Positions 23,848-31,540 of a stretch of DNA of 35,185 bases are shown here, one piece after another. A program made the position numbers and the translations under genes. How positions within the stretch are numbered: the first letter of the stretch is position 1; each line of letters begins with the position of its first letter. The stretch is from Motiliproteus sp963974645 (GTDB lineage: Bacteria > Pseudomonadota > Gammaproteobacteria > Pseudomonadales > Balneatricaceae): positions 1 to 35,185 of the forward strand of contig CAXBEA010000032.1 of the NCBI GenBank assembly GCA_963974645.1, in the 5' to 3' direction. The notes beneath the pieces were generated by a model that searched no databases, was not told where the DNA came from, and was given only the letters and a program-made list of their open reading frames with translations.

Positions 23848-25032
23848 ATGACCAAGACGTCGCTAATGAACAATTACGCTAGGCTTTCGGTCGCATTCGA
23901 GCGCGGAGAGGGGGCCTGGTTATATGATCAACAAGGCAACAAGTTTCTCGACGCACTAAGCGGAATTGCCGTTAATGGGCTGGGCCATGCCCATCCTAAA
24001 GTGACTCAAGCGATCTGTGAACAAGCAGCCAAGCTCATCCACACTTCCAATTTATATACCATTCCCCTGCAAACACAATTGGCTGAAAAGCTTACCCGGC
24101 TATCTGGAATGGACAACGCTTTCTTTTGCAACTCTGGCGCCGAGGCTAATGAAGCGGCGATTAAGCTGGCAAGACTCTACGGACATAAACGCGGCATAAA
24201 AACCCCCTCCATTATTGTGATGAGTCAATCCTTCCATGGCCGAACTCTCGCCACGCTGACCGCTACTGGAAACCGAAAAGCCCAGGCGGGTTTTGAGCCC
24301 TTGGTCGAAGGGTTTATTCGTGCGCCCTTCGATGATATCGAATCGGTCCGTGCTATCGCCAAGCACAACACCGATGTCGTGGCCATTCTTGTTGAACCCA
24401 TCCAGGGGGAAAGCGGCATCCGAGTTCCTGCCGAAAACTACCTCTGCCAACTGCGCCAGATCTGTGATCAGCATGGCTGGCTACTGATGCTTGATGAAGT
24501 TCAAACCGGTAATGGCCGCAGCGGTAGCTATTTCGCCTATCAGCAATCTGCAATTCTCCCCGATGTAGTTACCACGGCGAAAGGACTGGGCAACGGTTTC
24601 CCCATCGGTGCTTGCCTGGCGCGGGGAGAAGCCTCAGACATATTCCAGCCCGGCAACCACGGCTCAACATTCGGTGGCAACCCGCTGGCTTGTGCTGCGG
24701 CGCTGGCAGTTATCGATACGATCGAATCAGAAAATCTATGTGGCCGCGCAGCCGAACTGGGTGACTGGATGCGCGATGCATTCAGGCTCGAATTCCAGGG
24801 AGCTAACTATATACGCGATATTCGCGGCAAGGGATTGATGATCGGCATAGAGCTAGATCAACCTTGCACCGAACTTGCAGTACTGGCAAAAGTAAAAGGT
24901 ATTTTGATCAACGTCACCGGAGAAGGTAGGATAGTTCGCATGCTACCGCCGCTGATCTTAAGCGACAGTGAAGCCAGCCTTATCGTCGGAGTGATTTCAA
25001 AACTGATCAAAATCCTGGTCGCTGACGAATAA
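23848..25032 (+). CDS. argD: Acetylornithine aminotransferase
   Basis: From the ATG at 23848 the protein has 394 residues. It is a class III PLP aminotransferase with NSGAEANEAAIKLAR, SFHGRTLATLTATGN and the LDEVQTGNGRSGSYFAYQ cofactor segment. The PLP lysine is in VVTTAKGLGNGFPIGA, and GNHGSTFGGNPLACAAALA follows. It converts N-acetylglutamate semialdehyde to N-acetylornithine in arginine synthesis and may also serve lysine synthesis. GGAG 9 bases upstream supports 23848. argF follows 97 bp later on the same strand, which supports the arginine assignment over other class III aminotransferases. Confidence 0.93.
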   Translation: MTKTSLMNNYARLSVAFERGEGAWLYDQQGNKFLDALSGIAVNGLGHAHPKVTQAICEQAAKLIHTSNLYTIPLQTQLAEKLTRLSGMDNAFFCNSGAEANEAAIKLARLYGHKRGIKTPSIIVMSQSFHGRTLATLTATGNRKAQAGFEPLVEGFIRAPFDDIESVRAIAKHNTDVVAILVEPIQGESGIRVPAENYLCQLRQICDQHGWLLMLDEVQTGNGRSGSYFAYQQSAILPDVVTTAKGLGNGFPIGACLARGEASDIFQPGNHGSTFGGNPLACAAALAVIDTIESENLCGRAAELGDWMRDAFRLEFQGANYIRDIRGKGLMIGIELDQPCTELAVLAKVKGILINVTGEGRIVRMLPPLILSDSEASLIVGVISKLIKILVADE

Positions 25033-25129
25033 ACCAAATCCGATTCATCCTGCCCGCTGAGGCCAGGACTTAAACCCAAACCCAATGTATACCTCCTTGT
25101 TATTCACAAGGGGGCGTAAGGTATTTTGT

Positions 25130-26047
25130 ATGACGGCCCAACCGAGACATTTTCTAACCCTTAAAGACCTCAGCCCGGAAGAACTGACCGGCGTCATTGC
25201 TCGCGCTATTCAACTCAAACAATTGCGCGATGACGGCACTATCTATGAGCCTTTCAAAAATCAGGTCTTAGCGATGATTTTTGAAAAATCTTCGACCCGT
25301 ACCCGGGTCTCCTTTGAAGCGGGAATGACCCAATTCGGCGGCAGCGCTATCTTTCTCTCTCCCAGCGACACTCAGCTAGGGCGCGGCGAACCTATAGAAG
25401 ACAGCTCTCGCGTCATCTCGCGGATGGTCGACATCATTATGATCCGTACCTTTGACCATCAGGAGCTGGAGCGCTTCGCCTCATTTTCAAAGGTCCCGGT
25501 GATCAACGCTCTCACCGATGACTTTCACCCCTGCCAACTGCTTGCTGACATCCAGACCTATGTCGAGCATCGTGGCTCGATCCAGGGTAAAACAGTGACC
25601 TGGATCGGTGATGGCAACAACATGTGCAACTCCTATATCAACGCAGCAGCCCAGTTTGATTTCAAGCTTCATATCGCCTGCCCTGAAGGGTACGAACCGC
25701 AACAGGCGCTGGTTGACCTACACCCAGAGCGGGTGCAAATCTTCCGTGATCCGGCTGCGGCCGTTGCAGGCTCCGATCTTGTCAGCACCGATGTTTGGGC
25801 GTCTATGGGGCAGGAGCAGGAGCAAAAAGACCGCATCCTGGATTTCAAAGGTTTCCAGGTCAGCCCCGGATTAATGGATCACGCCAACCCTGGGGCTCTA
25901 TTTTTGCACTGCCTACCGGCACATCGTGGTGAAGAGGTCAGCATGGATATGCTGGATGATCCGCGCTCGGTTGTTTTTGACCAAGCAGAAAACCGTCTTC
26001 ACGCCCAAAAAGCGCTGATGGAGTTCTTGGTCTTAGGGCCGAAATAG
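25130..26047 (+). CDS. argF: Anabolic ornithine carbamoyltransferase
   Basis: From the ATG at 25130 the protein has 305 residues, the usual anabolic length. The carbamoyl-phosphate motif FEKSSTRTRVSFE is at about 51-63. HPCQLLADIQTY and the ornithine-binding region DVWASMGQE follow, and HCLPAHRGEE carries the catalytic Cys. It joins ornithine and carbamoyl phosphate to give citrulline, the substrate of ArgG encoded nearby. Similarity, as recalled, is strong to Pseudomonas ArgF, and there are no arcA or arcC genes here, so the catabolic ArcB role is unlikely. A start at 25085 would add 15 residues not seen in the family. Confidence 0.95.
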   Translation: MTAQPRHFLTLKDLSPEELTGVIARAIQLKQLRDDGTIYEPFKNQVLAMIFEKSSTRTRVSFEAGMTQFGGSAIFLSPSDTQLGRGEPIEDSSRVISRMVDIIMIRTFDHQELERFASFSKVPVINALTDDFHPCQLLADIQTYVEHRGSIQGKTVTWIGDGNNMCNSYINAAAQFDFKLHIACPEGYEPQQALVDLHPERVQIFRDPAAAVAGSDLVSTDVWASMGQEQEQKDRILDFKGFQVSPGLMDHANPGALFLHCLPAHRGEEVSMDMLDDPRSVVFDQAENRLHAQKALMEFLVLGPK

Positions 26048-26178
26048 ATCGGTTTAGATTCAGCCGTGCAAACGCCATAAAATCCATCGCATAGATTGAA
26101 GCCGTACTATACTTGGATCTCGTTCGTCAAAACTGGCGTTTAATGTGCTGCGAGCGGCGATTGAATCAAGGCAAAAAC

Positions 26179-26223
26179 CTACTTTAGTAAAGGGTGAAGG
26201 TCTACTTTGATAAAGGCGAAGGC
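26179..26223 (+). repeat. Tandem 22-23-bp duplication at the metR start
   Basis: CTACTTTAGTAAAGGGTGAAGGT (26179-26201) is followed directly by a near copy (26202-26223) that differs at four substituted positions and lacks one base. Each copy carries the purine-rich AAAGG..GAAGG that can act as a ribosome binding site. The second copy ends at the metR ATG. The first contains an in-frame GTG at 26194. Confidence 0.7.
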
Positions 26224-27144
26224 ATGGTCGAACTGAGGCATTTAAGAACACTCGCTGCATTACGAGATACCGGGAGTTTGGTGGAGGCCGCAGAAAGAGT
26301 ATTCCTGACCCAGTCAGCCCTATCGCATCAAATTAAAGATCTGGAAGAACGCCTGAACTGCTCACTGTTTATCCGCAAAACAAAACCGATCTGTTTTACC
26401 AGCGCAGGCCAGCGCATTTTAGCCCTGGCCGACGATGTACTGCCCATGATTCGCAATGCCGAACGCGATATTGCACGTCTGGCGGGTGGCGAGACCGGAC
26501 GGCTACATATGTCTATCGAATGCCACAGTTGCTTTCAGTGGCTGATGCCTACCATCGACCGATTCCGCGAGAACTGGCCTGAAGTGGAAATGGACATGGC
26601 CAGTGGGTTTAATTTTTCACCACTGCCCGCCTTGGCCCGCGGTGAGCTTGATCTGGTTATCACCTCCGACCCTCAACCTATCAACGGTATTGCTTACCTG
26701 CCCCTATTCGCTTACGAAATATTGCTGGCTGTCGCCAACCAACACCCGCTTGCTCGCAAAGCGCATATCGATCCTAAGGATCTTGAATCAGAAACTTTGA
26801 TCTGCTATCCCGTCGACCGTAATCGACTCGATCTGTTTACCCGATTTTTAGACCCTGCAGATGTGGATCCACCAATCCGCACCGCTGAGATGACAGTGAT
26901 GATGATGCAGCTAGTCGCCAGTGGTCGAGGAGTTTGCGCGCTGCCCAACTGGGCGCTGAGTGAATACCAGGAACGCAAATACGTAACCGCGTGCCAGCTT
27001 GGCGGCAAAGGCGTCTGGTCAACACTCTACGCGGCTATCCGCGAAGATCAAAAAGATGCCGAGTTTATGTGCGATTTCCTCGAGACCGCGCGCGATACCT
27101 CATTCAAAACACTGAATGGTATCCGCGCCAGCGCTAAAAGCTAA
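26224..27144 (+). CDS. metR: LysR-type regulator MetR
   Basis: From the ATG at 26224 the protein has 306 residues. The helix-turn-helix is in residues 1-60 (VELRHLRTLAALRDTGSLVE, then FLTQSALSHQIKDLEERL). The effector domain includes IECHSCFQWLMPTIDRFREN and ALPNWALSEYQ, stretches typical of MetR. MetR controls methionine genes such as metE and metH with homocysteine as co-effector. No methionine gene adjoins it in this window, so its targets lie elsewhere. The start region is duplicated, with two copies of the purine-rich sequence, and a GTG at 26194 would add 10 residues. Confidence 0.9.
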   Translation: MVELRHLRTLAALRDTGSLVEAAERVFLTQSALSHQIKDLEERLNCSLFIRKTKPICFTSAGQRILALADDVLPMIRNAERDIARLAGGETGRLHMSIECHSCFQWLMPTIDRFRENWPEVEMDMASGFNFSPLPALARGELDLVITSDPQPINGIAYLPLFAYEILLAVANQHPLARKAHIDPKDLESETLICYPVDRNRLDLFTRFLDPADVDPPIRTAEMTVMMMQLVASGRGVCALPNWALSEYQERKYVTACQLGGKGVWSTLYAAIREDQKDAEFMCDFLETARDTSFKTLNGIRASAKS

Positions 27145-27288
27145 TCAAGCCCCGCCTGCGCGGGCGCGCCAATCCTAGTCATAAGGTTATTCAGCGCGTA
27201 CACTAACGCCCTGTTTTTTCGCAGGCTCCTATTTCTCGCACGCCCTTCTATTGAATCGATGCCGTGCATCTAATGTTAAGGTCTTCAC

Positions 27289-28641
27289 ATGGAACTCTGG
27301 ACTCCCGAAAGCTGGCGCAGCAAACCCATTCTGCAACAACCCAGCTACACCGACGCAAACCTCCTCCGCGAGGTTGAAAAGACCTTAGCCAGCCGTCCGC
27401 CGTTGGTATTCGCAGGCGAGGTTCGGGTTCTGCGACAGCAGCTCGCAGAGGCAACCGAGGGGCGCGCATTTTTGCTCCAAGGGGGCGATTGCGCAGAGAG
27501 TTTTGCCGAGTTCCATGCTGATAATATTCGCGATACGTTCAAGGTACTGCTGCAGATGGCCGTAGTACTGACCTTTGCCGGTAGTTGCCCGGTTGTCAAA
27601 GTCGGGCGCATGGCGGGACAGTTCGCTAAGCCGCGCTCAGCCGACACCGAAACCCAGAATGGCCAAGTCCTGCCCAGCTATCGCGGCGATATTATCAACG
27701 ACATAGGTTTTAGCAGCGAATCCCGGGTGCCCGATCCGCAGCGTTTGCTCCAGGCCTACAACCAGTCTGCATCGACTCTAAACCTGCTGCGAGCATTCGC
27801 TCAGGGCGGATTTGCTGATCTACGCCAGGTTCACCAGTGGAACCAGGGATTTGTTGCCAAAAGCCCGCTGGGGGAAAAGTATCAGGATCTCGCCAGCCAG
27901 ATTGATCAAGCGCTGGCGTTCATGAAGGCCTGCGGCATCAGCGGCACAAATACCCCCCAGCTCCATGAAACCTCACTCTACACCTCGCACGAAGCACTAT
28001 TGCTTAACTATGAGCAAGCCCTAACCCGACGCGACAGCCTAACCAACAACTGGTACGACTGCTCGGCACACATGCTCTGGATTGGCGACCGTACCCGTCA
28101 GCTGGATGGTGCTCATATTGAATTTATGCGCGGCATCCACAACCCTATAGGAGTCAAAGTTGGCCCTAGCATCAGCAGCGATGAGCTACTGCGCCTTATC
28201 GATGTGCTAAACCCCAACAACGAACCTGGGCGACTAAATCTGATCTCACGGATGGGTGCAGATAATGTGGAAGAGAAACTATCGCCATTGGTTCGCGCAG
28301 TCGCCAACGAAGGCCGCAAGGTCCTCTGGAGCTGCGACCCGATGCATGGCAATACCATTGAGGCATCCACGGGTTACAAAACCCGAGCAGTCGATAGCAT
28401 TTTGAAAGAGATGAAAGGATTTTTTGAAGTGCACCGTGCCGAAGGCACCTGTGCTGGCGGGGTTCACTTTGAGATGACCGGTCAAAATGTCACCGAGTGT
28501 ATCGGCGGTGCCTATCAGATCACCGAAGCCAAGCTAGCCGACCGCTATCACACCTTCTGTGATCCACGCCTGAATGCTGACCAGGCTTTGGAACTGGCGT
28601 TCCTGATTGCAGATACCCTCAAAGCTGCCCGTCAAGGTTAA
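27289..28641 (+). CDS. Class II 3-deoxy-7-phosphoheptulonate (DAHP) synthase
   Basis: A 450-residue enzyme of the plant-type (class II) DAHP synthase family. Signature stretches are the metal-binding FLLQGGDCAESFAE with C68, VGRMAGQFAKPRS at about 104-116, YRGDIIN, and LWSCDPMHGNTIEA near 343-356. It joins phosphoenolpyruvate and erythrose 4-phosphate in the first step of the shikimate pathway. The N-terminus WTPESWRSKPILQQPSY is the normal class II start. Sensitivity to aromatic amino acids cannot be judged here. No phenazine or other secondary-metabolism genes are beside it, so a housekeeping role is likely. AAGG precedes the ATG at usual distance. Confidence 0.94.
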   Translation: MELWTPESWRSKPILQQPSYTDANLLREVEKTLASRPPLVFAGEVRVLRQQLAEATEGRAFLLQGGDCAESFAEFHADNIRDTFKVLLQMAVVLTFAGSCPVVKVGRMAGQFAKPRSADTETQNGQVLPSYRGDIINDIGFSSESRVPDPQRLLQAYNQSASTLNLLRAFAQGGFADLRQVHQWNQGFVAKSPLGEKYQDLASQIDQALAFMKACGISGTNTPQLHETSLYTSHEALLLNYEQALTRRDSLTNNWYDCSAHMLWIGDRTRQLDGAHIEFMRGIHNPIGVKVGPSISSDELLRLIDVLNPNNEPGRLNLISRMGADNVEEKLSPLVRAVANEGRKVLWSCDPMHGNTIEASTGYKTRAVDSILKEMKGFFEVHRAEGTCAGGVHFEMTGQNVTECIGGAYQITEAKLADRYHTFCDPRLNADQALELAFLIADTLKAARQG

Positions 28642-28654
28642 ATCAGACGAGCCA

Positions 28655-28692
28655 AGAGCGCCTCTGGCTGCCATTAACAGCAAGAGGCGCTT
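28655..28692. terminator. Hairpin between convergent DAHP synthase and CBS genes
   Basis: AGCGCCTCT (28657-28665) pairs perfectly with AGAGGCGCT (28683-28691). The loop contains a further 4-bp pairing (GCTG/CAGC). There is no clear T-run on either side, so it may be a weak terminator or an mRNA-protecting stem. Its position between two convergent stop codons fits both. Confidence 0.5.
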
Positions 28693-28722
28693 GAAAACGA
28701 CAGCCGCCTTACTATCCAACAG

Positions 28723-29136
28723 CTACAACGGCTCTATCTCCGCAGCCAGACCATCTAGAACAATATCGTTATAGCTAACGATCCCCTTGATCTGACCATT
28801 ATCGATCACCGGTGCGACCGAAATTCCAACCTTATCAAACAGCCGTGCACAATAACGCACATCCATCTTGCTGGTCACCGAGATAGTCGGCTTGGACATT
28901 ATCTCGTACACATTCACCCGTTCAGGTGAGCGGTCACAAGCGATAACCTTCTTGGCGATATCAGATAGCAACACCAGACCATATTCATCATCATCGTGGC
29001 GCTTTTTAACGATCAGCACCCGGGTACGACTCAGCCGCGCCACTTCCAGCGCCTGTGCGATCGTCATCATGCCATCGATCTCTGCAAAATCTGACTTCAT
29101 CACATCCCTGGCGCGGACGATCTTTTTTTCGCTCAT
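28723..29136 (-). CDS. Two-CBS-domain protein of the DUF1538 operon
   Basis: A 137-residue protein made almost only of two CBS motifs. The first covers about 8-68 (VRARDVMKSDFAEIDG, GLVLLSDIAKKV). The second covers about 75-133 (VYEIMSKPTISVTSKMDV, then APVIDNGQIKGIVSYNDI). CBS pairs usually bind AMP, ATP or other adenosyl ligands and signal energy state to a partner. Its ATG overlaps the stop of the PII-like gene by four bases (ATGA), so the two are translationally coupled. With the two membrane proteins upstream, this suggests a ligand-sensing regulatory subunit. The ligand is not known. Confidence 0.85.
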   Translation of the reverse strand: MSEKKIVRARDVMKSDFAEIDGMMTIAQALEVARLSRTRVLIVKKRHDDDEYGLVLLSDIAKKVIACDRSPERVNVYEIMSKPTISVTSKMDVRYCARLFDKVGISVAPVIDNGQIKGIVSYNDIVLDGLAAEIEPL

Positions 29137-29483
29137 AATGAGCCCTCCAAGTTTTCAGAAAGCTGTTTGACCTGATGGGCAACCCCGACGGCATCCTCCA
29201 CATCCAGCTGCACCGCAATGCCGGTGCCCGGTTTGGTATCAAAACAGCCGACGGCCGCAATCGTTTCCAGAATATGCCGGCTCAGATGCTCTTCAACAAT
29301 AAAGACGATCACATCACGCTGCGACTCTAGCGACAGACCAAAAAACGTTTTAGTTTTATTCAGTCCTTCACCGCGAGCGTTATTGATGACCGTTGCACCG
29401 GTAGCTCCAGCTTTGCGTGCAGCCTTCATGATGAGATCCGTATCGGTGTCATCAACAAAAGCCAGGATCAGTTTAAAATGCAT
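29133..29483 (-). CDS. PII-like signalling protein of the DUF1538 operon
   Basis: A 116-residue protein with the small alpha/beta PII-type layout: beta1 MHFKLILAFVDD, a helix with AARKAGATGATVINNARGEG where PII has its T-loop side, beta3 DVIVFIVEEHL, a helix, and KPGTGIAVQLDVEDAVGV. That last stretch resembles the GxGxxxVxxVEDAV end of GlnB/GlnK. The classical uridylylation tyrosine is not evident, so it is PII-like rather than GlnB. Such proteins commonly sit on transporters and respond to ATP, ADP or other nucleotides. It lies 18 bp after the second DUF1538 gene and overlaps the CBS gene by four bases. Confidence 0.8.
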   Translation of the reverse strand: MHFKLILAFVDDTDTDLIMKAARKAGATGATVINNARGEGLNKTKTFFGLSLESQRDVIVFIVEEHLSRHILETIAAVGCFDTKPGTGIAVQLDVEDAVGVAHQVKQLSENLEGSL

Positions 29484-29501
29484 AGGTCTCCCCCAATGCG
29501 G

Positions 29502-30308
29502 TCAGGATTCATCGTCGGTACGCTGCGTATCGCGTCGCACACGAGCTCGTTTTTGCTTAAATTCAGCGATCTGGGCGTAACCCATCACGGTAATCATCGG
29601 AAACAGGCTGGCGAAAGCGATCAGACCAAAGCCATCCAACAACGGACTGCGTCCCGGCACGGTTTCAGCCAGCCCTAACCCCAGCGCTGCCACCAGGGGA
29701 ACGGTCACGGTGGAGGTCGTCACCCCGCCCGAATCATAGGCCAGAGGAACGATAAGTTTGGGCGCAAAAAAGGTCTGAATCACCACAAAAACATACCCGG
29801 TGATAATGAAATAGTGGATAGGAATCCCAGTTACGATACGGTAAGTGCCCAGCGCTATGCCGATAGCAACACCCAGCGCCACAGCCAGACGCAGCCCCCA
29901 GATACCGATAGTACCGCCAGACACCTCATTGGCTTTGATCGCCACGGCAATCAATGAGGGCTCGGCAATGGTGGTACTGGCGCCTATAGCGAAAGCAAAA
30001 ATATAAACCCAATAATAATCCTGCCAGCGTAAAGCCACTGCCGCAGAATCCAGCCCCTGCCGAATGAAATCGGGATTGGTTAGCTGCTCCGCCATCAACC
30101 GCCCTAACGGGAAGAGTGCTTTTTCCAATCCCAGCAGAAAGAACGCCAAACCAACGATGACAAAACCAAATCCGAACAATACCCGGCGCAGGTTATGGAT
30201 AGGACGGCGAATCACGAAGAGTTGAAAACCAAAGATAATCGCTGCGATAGGGATCACGTCTTTGATGGTTGAAAACAGTATCGAGAATAGACTCTGCAGC
30301 AGCTCCAT
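29502..30308 (-). CDS. DUF1538 membrane protein, second subunit (UmpB-like)
   Basis: From the ATG at 30308 the protein has 268 residues and about six or seven membrane helices. It contains the DUF1538 signature: GASTTIAEPSLIAVAIKA in the middle, then AYDSGGVTTSTVTVPLVAAL and DGFGLIAFASLFPMITVMGY near the end. It ends in a basic cytoplasmic tail (KQKRARVRRDTQ). Its ATG overlaps the stop of the first DUF1538 gene (TGATG), so the two are coupled. Paired DUF1538 proteins from a Halomonas (UmpAB) were reported as a two-component Na+(Li+,K+)/H+ antiporter. An open frame extends upstream to 30503, but that part is a shadow of the first subunit. Confidence 0.85.
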   Translation of the reverse strand: MELLQSLFSILFSTIKDVIPIAAIIFGFQLFVIRRPIHNLRRVLFGFGFVIVGLAFFLLGLEKALFPLGRLMAEQLTNPDFIRQGLDSAAVALRWQDYYWVYIFAFAIGASTTIAEPSLIAVAIKANEVSGGTIGIWGLRLAVALGVAIGIALGTYRIVTGIPIHYFIITGYVFVVIQTFFAPKLIVPLAYDSGGVTTSTVTVPLVAALGLGLAETVPGRSPLLDGFGLIAFASLFPMITVMGYAQIAEFKQKRARVRRDTQRTDDES

Positions 30309-31042
30309 CAGACGATCATCCCGTAAGCCATAACAAAAATCATCGGTGTCAGCGAGGCAAAGGCGATCAAACCGAAACCATCGATCATCGGATTGCGCCC
30401 CTCTATCGACGAGGCTAGCCCCACCCCCAGCGCGGTGACCAGAGGCACGGTGATCGTGGAGGTGGTCACCCCTCCAGAATCGTAAGCGATACCGATGATC
30501 CACTGCGGCGCCAGCGCGGTCATAAACATCACCAGGCTATAGCCACCAATAATCATGTACTGAATCGACCAGCCTTTAAGAATGCGCAGCACCCCAAGTA
30601 CAATCGCCAAGCCCACCGATAGGGCAACCGTAAGCCGCAGTCCATTGGCGTAAACAGAACGTGCATCGGGGTTGTTTTCAATCATCCCGCCATTGGCAGC
30701 CACTTGAGCCGCTTCTGCCGCTACGGCTATCAACGCAGGCTCTGCCACGGTGGTGCCGAACCCTAACGCGAAGGCAAAGGTAATCAGCCAGCTGACACTG
30801 CCTTTACGCGCGAAGGCATGGGCCATCGATTCACCGATGGGGAACAGCCCCATCTCGAGCCCATAGATAAAGAAGGTTAATCCGAGCACCACAAAAACCA
30901 CACCGGTCATGACCCCGACCAAATCTGGTAATGGCTGCTGCAATACGATCAGCTGAAAAAAAGCGATGACAAGAATAATAGGCGCCAAATCCCGCAAGCT
31001 TCCTAACATCGATTTCATCAATGCATACAATGACTTCTGCAA
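30308..31042 (-). CDS. DUF1538 membrane protein, first subunit (UmpA-like)
   Basis: A 244-residue multi-span inner-membrane protein and first gene of the operon. It shares the family signature with its neighbour: GFGTTVAEPALIAVAAEAAQ, then AYDSGGVTTSTITVPLVTAL and DGFGLIAFASLTPMIFVMAYG. The two subunits are therefore paralogues that would form an inverted or twofold-related pair. An AEPxLIAVA motif and a DSGGVTTSTxTVP motif occur in each, as expected for ion-site segments (inference). The start used is TTG at 31042 with AAAGGG about 8 bases upstream; ATG codons at 31018 and 31009 are alternatives without a ribosome binding site. Single fused DUF1538 proteins occur in other genomes. Confidence 0.83.
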   Translation of the reverse strand: MQKSLYALMKSMLGSLRDLAPIILVIAFFQLIVLQQPLPDLVGVMTGVVFVVLGLTFFIYGLEMGLFPIGESMAHAFARKGSVSWLITFAFALGFGTTVAEPALIAVAAEAAQVAANGGMIENNPDARSVYANGLRLTVALSVGLAIVLGVLRILKGWSIQYMIIGGYSLVMFMTALAPQWIIGIAYDSGGVTTSTITVPLVTALGVGLASSIEGRNPMIDGFGLIAFASLTPMIFVMAYGMIV

Positions 31043-31113
31043 ATCCGAACCCTTTTATTTTTTTACAGGACGATCATAAAGGCGCTTAGGCTGGAGGTTG
31101 GATTCCCTATGTA

Positions 31114-31464
31114 TCAATTCAGCACACAAACTCCTGACTTTTCATCGATATAAGCTAGCTTTTGCTTACGGGTAAGCTGCTTAATCCGGTACTCCTCTTT
31201 AGAGGCACAGGAGCGATCACCAAAGCTCAAGCTCAGGCGTAAACGCTGTGGTGGATCACTACGGAAAAACTTCGCTCCGCCACGACCGCTTTTATGCTGC
31301 TGAAACCGCCGAACGACGTCAGTGGTAATTCCAGTATAAAGCTTGCCCCGCTCGGTCTCGATAATATAAAGAAACCAGCAGGACTTTTTACTACGGGCTA
31401 AAGATGCAGATGCAGATGTCGAGACTGGAGCATGCTCGGCCAAAGTCGGTGCCTCTTCTCGCAT
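31114..31464 (-). CDS. GIY-YIG nuclease family protein
   Basis: From the ATG at 31464 the protein has 116 residues. The first 27 are a poorly ordered Ser/Ala-rich tail. The nuclease domain follows with WFLYIIETERGKLYTGITTD, where LYI and YTG are the GIY-YIG elements. Then come the conserved Arg in VVRRFQQHKSGRGGAKFFRS and the ASKEEYRIKQLTRKQKLAYI helix with the Glu. It is a UvrC-N-type single-domain member (YhbQ-like group). Its cellular role is not known, though DNA repair is often suggested. It is divergent from the DUF3549 gene with little space for two promoters. Confidence 0.88.
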   Translation of the reverse strand: MREEAPTLAEHAPVSTSASASLARSKKSCWFLYIIETERGKLYTGITTDVVRRFQQHKSGRGGAKFFRSDPPQRLRLSLSFGDRSCASKEEYRIKQLTRKQKLAYIDEKSGVCVLN

Positions 31465-31540
31465 CAATCGGTGTTAGAATGCAGCCCAGTTTAGCGGCTC
31501 TAACACCGTGATCCAACCACCTTTTCCGATACTAAAGCAG

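Noticed and set aside
30309..30503. Upstream extension of the second DUF1538 gene
   Set aside because: The extension (Arg, His and Asp rich) is the out-of-frame reading of the first subunit. The ATG at 30308 with the TGATG overlap is the sound start.
28723..31042. DUF1538-PII-CBS cluster as a phage-defence system
   Set aside because: There is no nuclease, NTPase or toxin-like domain and no mobile context. Ion transport with ligand control explains the genes better.
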